From Bacteroidales bacterium (lineage in GTDB: Bacteria; Bacteroidota; Bacteroidia; Bacteroidales; WCHB1-69), in NCBI GenBank assembly GCA_023229985.1, contig JALNYF010000040.1, positions 1-19,209 of the forward strand: DNA of 19,209 nucleotides, written 5' to 3'. The position numbers and the translations under genes are program-made. The notes under the pieces are model-generated. The model did not search any database. It had not been told where the DNA came from and saw only the letters and a list, made by a program, of their open reading frames with translations. Position 1 is the stretch's first letter, and every line of letters begins with the position of its first letter. Below, piece after piece: positions 8,871 to 14,449 of the stretch.

Positions 8871-8910
8871 CAATAAAAAAGGTCGAAATTTATTTCGACC
8901 TTTTTTATTG
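8871..8910. terminator. Bidirectional intrinsic terminator between dnaN and the convergent aminopeptidase gene
   Basis: A perfect 19-bp inverted repeat (8871-8889 and 8892-8910, core GGTCGAAAT / ATTTCGACC, centre TT) carries an A-run on one side and a T-run on the other. It can therefore end transcripts from both directions. It lies 13 bases after the dnaN stop and 24 bases after the end of the minus-strand gene. Confidence 0.93.
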
Positions 8911-8934
8911 TTTGCCCGTTGGCAGTTCTCATTA

Positions 8935-10326
8935 CTATTTCCCCAACATTTCCTGTAATTCCGTTACCCCTTTCGGCAAGTGCGGTCCTAAAACTTTATG
9001 TCCCGTTTCTGTTACGCAGACACAATCTTCAATTCTAATTCCGCCAAAATCAAGATATTCCATCACTTTTTCATAGTTGATAAAATCAATCAAATGCTTT
9101 TCAGCTTTCCACATTTCAATTAATTTCGGTATAAAGTAAATCCCCGGTTCAACGGTAATCACCATGTTCGGTTCTAAGGTCCGCGCCATACGCAAATTGC
9201 ACGTGCCAAAAATATCACTTCGGTGATAGGTGTCATTGTAGCCAACGAAATCTTCGCCCAAGTTTTCCATATCATGTACATCTAATCCTATCATGTGTCC
9301 CAAGCCGTGTGGGAAGAACAACGCGTGTGCGCCCAAGCGTACTGCCTCTTTGATATCTCCCTTCATTAAGCCTAAATCCTTGAGCCCTTGCGCCACTATT
9401 TCTGCAACAGCAAAATGAACATCTCGATAAGCAATGCCGGCTCTCACCATGTCAATTCCCGTCATATTGCCTTTTAAAACAATTTCATAAATCTCTTGTT
9501 GACGCGTAGTAAATTGCCCGCCTACCGGCATCGTTCTTGTTGAATCGGAACAGTAGTGCATGCTATTTTCTGCACCCGCATCCATGAGCAGCAAGCGTCC
9601 TTTTTGTAAATCTACGTTATGGTCTAAATTGTGGAAAATCTCACCATGTTGTGTCAGAATAATTTGGAATGATGGTCCGTTTCCCTCTTGTAGCGAAATA
9701 CCTTCCGCCAAACCCATTAAGAATTGTTCGGAAATGCCGGGTTTGCATGCCTGCATCACCGAAGTGTGCATCTTATATCCAAGTTGGCACGCTTTTTCCA
9801 TCTCATCTAATTCCCGTTGTTCTTTAATGGCACGCAAATTGACGATGGCTTTCGTAAGTTCGATGGAGAATTGATTGCTCAATTCTGAAATAGGCCAATG
9901 CAATAATTGAGACAGTTGTATTTGATTATCGTGGCGATATGGTTTGATAAAATGTATTTTGCGATGCTTGTTATGGTTCAAATAATTTGCCAATTCGTTG
10001 GTCGGTTTCGTTTCAGAAACCCCTACCTGCGCGGCAAGGGTCGCAATGGCAGGTTGGTCGCCCACCCAAATGATGTCGTCAATCGTAAAATCATCACCGA
10101 AAATGATAGTTCTGTTTTCGTCAATGTCGATGATGGCAGATAAGCCTGCGGCTGCCAAGCCAAAGAAATACAAGAAATTACTATCTTGACGGTATCTGTA
10201 ACAGTTTGATTTATAATTCATTGGAGCGTCATTGTTCCCTAAAAAAAGAATAATGCCGGACTGAACCTGCTTTGCCAAATTTTCGCGCCGCTGGCAATAA
10301 ACGGAAGAATTAAATATTGGATTCAT
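8935..10326 (-). CDS. pepP: Aminopeptidase P family protein (Xaa-Pro aminopeptidase, M24B)
   Basis: This cytosolic metallopeptidase removes N-terminal residues that precede proline. The 463-residue protein has an N-terminal aminopeptidase-P domain (about 4-140, starting IFNSSVYCQRRENL) and a C-terminal pita-bread M24 fold. All five metal ligands are recognisable: Asp249 in LLMDAGAENSMHY, Asp261 in CSDSTRTMPVGG, His344 in HGLGHMIGLDVHD, Glu393 in ITVEPGIYF and Glu433 in GGIRIEDCVCVTE. The insert after the His motif and the GGIRIEDCV ending favour aminopeptidase P over methionine aminopeptidase. No signal peptide is present. It is monocistronic: its own promoter box lies just upstream and a shared terminator downstream, facing dnaN. 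Confidence 0.95.
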   Translation of the reverse strand: MNPIFNSSVYCQRRENLAKQVQSGIILFLGNNDAPMNYKSNCYRYRQDSNFLYFFGLAAAGLSAIIDIDENRTIIFGDDFTIDDIIWVGDQPAIATLAAQVGVSETKPTNELANYLNHNKHRKIHFIKPYRHDNQIQLSQLLHWPISELSNQFSIELTKAIVNLRAIKEQRELDEMEKACQLGYKMHTSVMQACKPGISEQFLMGLAEGISLQEGNGPSFQIILTQHGEIFHNLDHNVDLQKGRLLLMDAGAENSMHYCSDSTRTMPVGGQFTTRQQEIYEIVLKGNMTGIDMVRAGIAYRDVHFAVAEIVAQGLKDLGLMKGDIKEAVRLGAHALFFPHGLGHMIGLDVHDMENLGEDFVGYNDTYHRSDIFGTCNLRMARTLEPNMVITVEPGIYFIPKLIEMWKAEKHLIDFINYEKVMEYLDFGGIRIEDCVCVTETGHKVLGPHLPKGVTELQEMLGK

Positions 10327-10363
10327 GCTATTTTTTTGGATATTTAGTTGATAAAATGAATCT

Positions 10364-10372
10364 GCAAATTTA
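10364..10372 (-). promoter_or_regulatory. Promoter -7 box of the aminopeptidase P gene
   Basis: On the minus strand this reads TAAATTTGC, matching TAnnTTTGC, 37 bases before the ATG at 10326. A clear TTTG at the -33 distance is not visible. Confidence 0.55.
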
Positions 10373-10404
10373 TCACTTTTTGCGAAATAATGAACTTTGA
10401 GAAT

Positions 10405-10600
10405 TTATTTTTTCATTCTGCAAGATGCCACCCATTTTAAATTTATGATTTCCATTTTTTCGTTTCTAATTTCTATGATGGGACCGCATCCATTAAAGTT
10501 TTGTATAGAAGACAGTTAGGTAACAACAACTCGTCCGTCGTACAGCACGACAAAACTACGCTTGTGGCTATCACAATTTTTTGGTGATTGTTTTATAAGG
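10405..10600 (-). other. Unassigned intergenic segment with an inverted repeat and a broken protein-like frame
   Basis: This is the only informative part of the roughly 450-base gap between pepP and oadB. On the minus strand one frame reads KNCDSHKRSFVVLYDGRVVV, a TAA at about 10517, then FNGCGPIIEIRNEKMEIINL and onward to a TAA at 10405. It looks more protein-like than chance, but it has no start codon and no family I recognise. Overlapping its end is an imperfect inverted repeat: GATGC-CA-CCCAT at 10424-10435 faces ATGGG-ACC-GCATC at 10478-10490. A small hairpin (GTCGT-acagc-ACGAC) sits at 10537-10551. It may be a gene remnant or a dispersed repeat. Confidence 0.3.
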
Positions 10601-10700
10601 AGTTAAGAATAGTTTTATAATGGGAAAAAGGTGTTCTGTTTGATATTGAGTATTAAATCATTATTTACCGACAGTGATATTTTGCAATTACAAATAAACG

Positions 10701-10738
10701 AAAAAAGGCTGGACTTCGAGAGAAGTTCAGCCTTTTTT
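10701..10738. terminator. Intrinsic terminator downstream of oadB
   Basis: A 17-base arm (10701-10717) and its near-perfect complement (10722-10738) flank a GAGA loop; the core is GGCTGGACTTC / GAAGTTCAGCC with flanking A6 and T6 runs. It lies 35 bases past the oadB stop on the minus strand. The single non-Watson-Crick position is a G-U pair in plus-strand RNA but an A-C mismatch in minus-strand RNA. Either strand should still terminate. Confidence 0.88.
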
Positions 10739-10773
10739 GTTTCTCAAAACAAACTTTAACTGGATAGCAAAAA

Positions 10774-11919
10774 TTAGTACAAGAAGCTGAGCAAGATACC
10801 GGCGGCGACTGCGCTACCGATTACGCCTGCCACATTGGGTCCCATGGCGTGCATGAGCAGGAAGTTTGTTTTATCGTAACGTTGTCCTTCGATGTGCGAA
10901 ACGCGCGCCGAGTCGGGAACTGCCGACACACCGGCGTTGCCGATAAGAGGATTGATTTTATTCCCCGGCTTCAAAAACAGGTTCAAGATTTTGACGAAAG
11001 TAACTCCGCCGAAAGTGGCAAAGATGAACGAGGCAGCGCCCAAACCGAAAATCAGCACGGATTCAAATCTTAGAAAAGTAGTGGCTTGCGTGGAGCAGCC
11101 CACTGTTAAACCAATTAGGATGGTAACAATGTCGATCAGCGGACCACTGGCGGTGGTGGCTAATCGTTTTGTTACGCCACTTTCTTTCAACAAGTTCCCA
11201 AAAAACAACATTCCTAATAGCGGTAATCCGCTGGGGACGAGGAAAGTAGTTAGTAAGATACAGATAAGGGGGAAAAGCACTTTTTCGCGTTGTGTAACCA
11301 CGCGGGGCGGGCGCATACGGATAAGGCGTTCTTTCTTGGTAGTCAGCAGACGCATTACCGGAGGTTGAATGACTGGAACCAGAGCCATGTAAGAGTATGC
11401 GGAGATGGCGATGGCACCCATCAATTCGGGAGCTAATTTAGAAGATAAGAAGATGGCTGTCGGACCGTCTGCGCCACCGATAATACCGATAGAGGCGGCT
11501 TCGGTAGGTGAAAAGCCAATCAACATGGCGAAAATATAGGCAGCAAAGATACCCAATTGTGCCGCTGCGCCAATTAAGATTAACTTCGGGTTGGAAATCA
11601 ACGCCGAAAAATCGGTCATGGCTCCGATACCCAAGAATATCAATGGCGGATAAACACCTTTTAAAACACCGAAATACAGATAATTAAGTACCGAGCCAGA
11701 TTCATAGATACCAATCTGTAAACCGTCGGTAAACGGGATATTTCCTAAAATGATGCCGAAACCGATCGGTATCAGCAATAAGGGTTCGTATTCTTTGATA
11801 ATCGCCAGCGCAATAAAAATTAATCCAATGGTAATCATAATAATATGCCCCCACTCGCAATTCACAAATCCTGTATAGGACAGAAATTGCATTAATCCTT
11901 CTTTAAATGATTCAATCAT
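10774..11919 (-). CDS. oadB: Sodium-pumping decarboxylase beta subunit (oxaloacetate / methylmalonyl-CoA / glutaconyl-CoA decarboxylase type)
   Basis: This integral membrane subunit couples decarboxylation of biotin-bound CO2 to Na+ export. The 381-residue protein has about nine to eleven hydrophobic segments and the family landmarks. GGADGPTAIF (148-157) carries Asp151, equivalent to the essential Na+-site Asp203 of Klebsiella OadB. KINPLIGNAGVSAVP carries Asn323 and Ser332, matching the functional Asn373/Ser382 pair. The end reads LLMHAMGPNVAGVIGSAVAAG. The substrate is set by the alpha subunit, which is absent here along with gamma and the biotin carrier, so the symbol names the family only. 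It is last in a minus-strand operon, 12 bases after nhaD, and is followed by a terminator. Confidence 0.94.
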   Translation of the reverse strand: MIESFKEGLMQFLSYTGFVNCEWGHIIMITIGLIFIALAIIKEYEPLLLIPIGFGIILGNIPFTDGLQIGIYESGSVLNYLYFGVLKGVYPPLIFLGIGAMTDFSALISNPKLILIGAAAQLGIFAAYIFAMLIGFSPTEAASIGIIGGADGPTAIFLSSKLAPELMGAIAISAYSYMALVPVIQPPVMRLLTTKKERLIRMRPPRVVTQREKVLFPLICILLTTFLVPSGLPLLGMLFFGNLLKESGVTKRLATTASGPLIDIVTILIGLTVGCSTQATTFLRFESVLIFGLGAASFIFATFGGVTFVKILNLFLKPGNKINPLIGNAGVSAVPDSARVSHIEGQRYDKTNFLLMHAMGPNVAGVIGSAVAAGILLSFLY

Positions 11920-11931
11920 AGGTTTGTTATT

Positions 11932-13281
11932 TTAAAATAGTAATACATCCATTAGAATAAAAATACCGGCACCCGCAAGGTAACCTAATATGGCATAAGG
12001 AGTTATCTTTTTCAGGTACCAGATAAAATCTATCTTTTCCATTCCCATTACGGCAACTCCGGCAGCAGATCCGATGATTAAAAGACTGCCTCCCGTCCCG
12101 GCACAATATGCCAAGAACATCCAAAACATGTCGTTCATTGGGAAATCATACATGCCCATGCACGCCGCAACCAAAGGAACATTATCGACAATCGAGGAAC
12201 AAATCCCGATAAAGATGTTAATAAGATAATAGTTTCCATCGAAAACTCCATCTAATCCTGTTGCCAACATAGAGAGATGCCCGATAGATTCTAAACCGGC
12301 AACAGCCAACAAGATACCCAAGAAGAAAAGAATACTGGAGAGGTCGATGCGGGGGAAAGTCTCGAGAATGCTGGAATATGCGCTTTTATCCTTACTTTTT
12401 CGTTTCATTATATCGGTCACAATCCACAAAACAGCCAAGCCTAATAGGATGCCCATATAAGGTTTTAAATGGGTAAGTGTTTTAAAAATTGGAACGAACA
12501 ATAAGATACCTACGCCCAATACTAAAATTAGCGTTCGTTGCGATTGTGGAATGGATGAAACTTCCCGTTTAACGGCTGCCTCTGCATCGTGAGCTTTTTT
12601 CTTCATGAACAAGCTGACAGCAATTAACGGAACCACCATAGATACCAAGCTGGCAACGAAAGTTTGAAGAATAATTTGTGAAGCTGAAATTTTGTTGGCA
12701 ATCCAGAGCATAATGGTTGTAACGTCGCCGATGGGTGAAAATGCGCCGCCGGCATTGGAAGCAATAACTACCATTCCCGCGTAAAACCATCGCTCTTTTT
12801 GGTCAGAAATCAATTTGCGCAGCAAGGCGACCATCACAATAGCAGTCGTCAAGTTGTCCAATATTGCCGATAGGAAAAAGGTGATAAAGCTTATTAACCA
12901 CAATAATGCGATATTGTTTTTGGTTTTAATTCTATCGGTAATGATGTTGAAACCTTGATAACTGTCTATTAATTCCACAATGGTCATTGCCCCCAACAAG
13001 AAAAAGAGGATTTCGGCAATAGAGCCCAGATGTTCTATTAATTGAGATTGTGTAATATAATCAATGAACGGGGTTGTACTTTCGGGGTGAGCCAACTTAT
13101 AATCAGCTAATCCTGCACCGAAGTTGGGTATTTCGTAAATACCCTCTCCTGACAGAATATAGAACATCCAAATCAAAATCCCCAGAATCAGCGCAGTAGC
13201 TGCCTTGTTTATTTTCAAAGGGTGCTCCAAGGCTATAAAACAATAACCTACAACAAAAAGTAAAATGATAAAATAAAACAT
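11932..13281 (-). CDS. nhaD: NhaD-type Na+/H+ antiporter
   Basis: This inner-membrane antiporter exchanges Na+ (or Li+) for protons. The 449-residue protein is hydrophobic throughout, with about 11-13 membrane segments and NhaD/ion-transporter-superfamily motifs: LFFLLGAMTIVELIDSYQGF (93-111), FFLSAILDNLTTAIVM (135-150) and SNAGGAFSPIGDVTTIMLW (175-193). A second inverted-repeat motif, SSIVDNVPLVAACMGMY, follows in the C-terminal half. The acidic residues and Asn/Thr of these motifs are typical of the family's ion path. The start lies two bases after the stop of the 182-residue membrane protein, and oadB follows after 12 bases, so the three are almost certainly co-transcribed. Co-location with a Na+-pumping decarboxylase subunit suggests a shared role in Na+ cycling. 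Confidence 0.94.
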   Translation of the reverse strand: MFYFIILLFVVGYCFIALEHPLKINKAATALILGILIWMFYILSGEGIYEIPNFGAGLADYKLAHPESTTPFIDYITQSQLIEHLGSIAEILFFLLGAMTIVELIDSYQGFNIITDRIKTKNNIALLWLISFITFFLSAILDNLTTAIVMVALLRKLISDQKERWFYAGMVVIASNAGGAFSPIGDVTTIMLWIANKISASQIILQTFVASLVSMVVPLIAVSLFMKKKAHDAEAAVKREVSSIPQSQRTLILVLGVGILLFVPIFKTLTHLKPYMGILLGLAVLWIVTDIMKRKSKDKSAYSSILETFPRIDLSSILFFLGILLAVAGLESIGHLSMLATGLDGVFDGNYYLINIFIGICSSIVDNVPLVAACMGMYDFPMNDMFWMFLAYCAGTGGSLLIIGSAAGVAVMGMEKIDFIWYLKKITPYAILGYLAGAGIFILMDVLLF

Positions 13282-13283
13282 AA

Positions 13284-13832
13284 TCAGTGTACTTGAGAGT
13301 TCAGTAAGCGTTTTAGATATTCTGCATTCTTATCCATTAGAACCGCCACTTCCGAAGTGGGTTGATATTGGTAAGCAACATATTCGCGCACCTGCATCAG
13401 ATAAATTTGACTTTTCGCTGCTCCCCAAATTTCCAAACAACAACCCGACTGGAACTCGCGTTTGATCTCCTGTAATACGGAATAATTGTTGGAAGCCATC
13501 CCGTTGCGCAGTTTGGCAACGTCTGACATACTGATATAAACTGACATTTTTTTTAATCTTTCTTGCGTTGGGCGATATATAAAAGCATATTTGTCTTTTT
13601 TTATATTCACCAACATCGCGATCCCCAAAATTAAGGTAACCAATGTAAGAAAGATAACGGTAAGTGATATATATTTACCCGGAATAAGAGGTGTTGCGGC
13701 AATTATCATCAACACTAATGATACTACCATCATTGCAATTGGTAAAGCCAAACTCTTCGGCTTAGCTTCTATCTGTTCATTTTTCTGCTGTGCTAAATAT
13801 TCTGCAATGGATTCTATATTTTTATTTTCCAT
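13284..13832 (-). CDS. Unrecognised two-TM membrane protein, first gene of the nhaD-oadB operon
   Basis: I do not recognise this 182-residue protein. It begins with a charged Lys/Glu/Gln-rich stretch (1-27), followed by two hydrophobic helices at about 28-50 and 54-77 joined by a short PGKY turn. A soluble C-terminal domain of about 100 residues contains FIYRPTQERLKKMSVYISMS, adjacent cysteines Cys131-Cys132 in FQSGCCLEIWG, and YLMQVREYVAYQYQP. The hairpin-plus-soluble-domain layout would place the tail in the cytoplasm if both ends are inside. The stop is two bases from the nhaD start, which strongly links it to the antiporter, perhaps as an accessory or regulator (inference only). It may be a lineage-specific Bacteroidales protein. 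Confidence 0.8.
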   Translation of the reverse strand: MENKNIESIAEYLAQQKNEQIEAKPKSLALPIAMMVVSLVLMIIAATPLIPGKYISLTVIFLTLVTLILGIAMLVNIKKDKYAFIYRPTQERLKKMSVYISMSDVAKLRNGMASNNYSVLQEIKREFQSGCCLEIWGAAKSQIYLMQVREYVAYQYQPTSEVAVLMDKNAEYLKRLLNSQVH

Positions 13833-13890
13833 AGATTTATTATTGATTAAAGTTAATAAAAAAACATTACGCTTGATTGCGCGATATCAA

Positions 13891-13912
13891 CCGTACCCCT
13901 CAGAGGAGACGG
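13891..13912. repeat. GC-rich palindromic element in AT-rich spacer
   Basis: The 22-base sequence folds as CCGT...ACGG outer arms with an inner near-match of TCCTC against GGGGT/GAGGG around a TGA/TCA centre. It contrasts sharply with the surrounding AT-rich DNA. It lacks a T-run, so a plain intrinsic terminator is unlikely. It lies in the 103-base gap between two unrecognised membrane-protein genes and could be a dispersed palindromic repeat, an mRNA processing or stability hairpin, or an operator. Confidence 0.45.
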
Positions 13913-13935
13913 CTTGAAAAAAATCAATAATAAAA

Positions 13936-14358
13936 TTAAATCAATAGCTTACCTTGCCGGTAAGTGTAGTAACCATTTTCTTCCTGTAACGATAAATAAG
14001 AAAGAGATGTGTGCAACATGTTATGCTGCAGTATTTTATAGATACAAGATTGCGATATTTCTTTAAAAAAAAATAAATTGTTGTTTCCTTTACAAAAAAA
14101 ATTGCCAGCAGAAATAGTGACATTTTGCGGCTGACAAAAACTGATGGGCAACGCCTCTCTGGAAATGATGAACGTTTCCTCCATGTCCTGCCCATCTTCA
14201 GAAATAGTCGAATTTGATTGCACCCAATCCGACTTCTCCACCTCCTCATGATTGTACCAAAAAGAAAAACAAAGCATCAACAGCATTATTATCCCGATAT
14301 ATTTTAATCGGTCTTTTATAATTGCCTTATTTTCAAATTGTTGTGAGTTGTTTTTCAC
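13936..14358 (-). CDS. Unrecognised small single-TM protein
   Basis: This 140-residue protein matches no family I know. A basic N-terminal stretch (to about residue 18) is followed by one hydrophobic segment (YIGIIMLLMLCFSFWY, about 20-35), an acidic linker (SNSTISEDGQDMEETF) and a C-terminal domain of about 85 residues with two cysteines in QSCIYKILQHN and NFFCKGNN. The layout suggests a membrane anchor with a periplasmic domain, or an uncleaved signal anchor. Another frame on the same strand is also open (13941-14249), so the choice is not certain. A full Bacteroidetes promoter just upstream, predicting a leader of about 20 bases, supports this ATG. The nhaD operon starts 103 bases downstream. 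Confidence 0.65.
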   Translation of the reverse strand: MKNNSQQFENKAIIKDRLKYIGIIMLLMLCFSFWYNHEEVEKSDWVQSNSTISEDGQDMEETFIISREALPISFCQPQNVTISAGNFFCKGNNNLFFFKEISQSCIYKILQHNMLHTSLSYLSLQEENGYYTYRQGKLLI

Positions 14359-14383
14359 GTTATTATACTCTTTTTTTCAGTTC

Positions 14384-14415
14384 GCAAAAATACATTTTTA
14401 TTTTAAATATCCAAA
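14384..14415 (-). promoter_or_regulatory. Complete Bacteroidetes promoter for the 140-residue membrane protein
   Basis: On the minus strand TTTG (14415-14412) and TATTTTTGC (14392-14384) are separated by exactly 19 bases, the expected -33/-7 arrangement for the Bacteroidetes primary sigma factor. The ATG at 14358 lies 25 bases past the -7 box. It is the best-formed promoter in the window and may also serve the downstream nhaD-oadB genes. Confidence 0.75.
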
Positions 14416-14449
14416 CAAAATATTCCTTTTTCAAAATTTCTTTGCGACA

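Noticed and set aside
10892..11368. 158-codon plus-strand frame antisense to oadB
   Set aside because: It is the complement of a strongly conserved membrane protein; its Pro/Arg/Lys-rich translation is typical of a shadow frame.
13941..14249. 102-codon minus-strand frame within the 140-residue protein gene
   Set aside because: Less protein-like (Arg/Trp-rich start) and inside the frame that has the well-placed promoter and ATG; treated as a shadow, though the choice is not certain.
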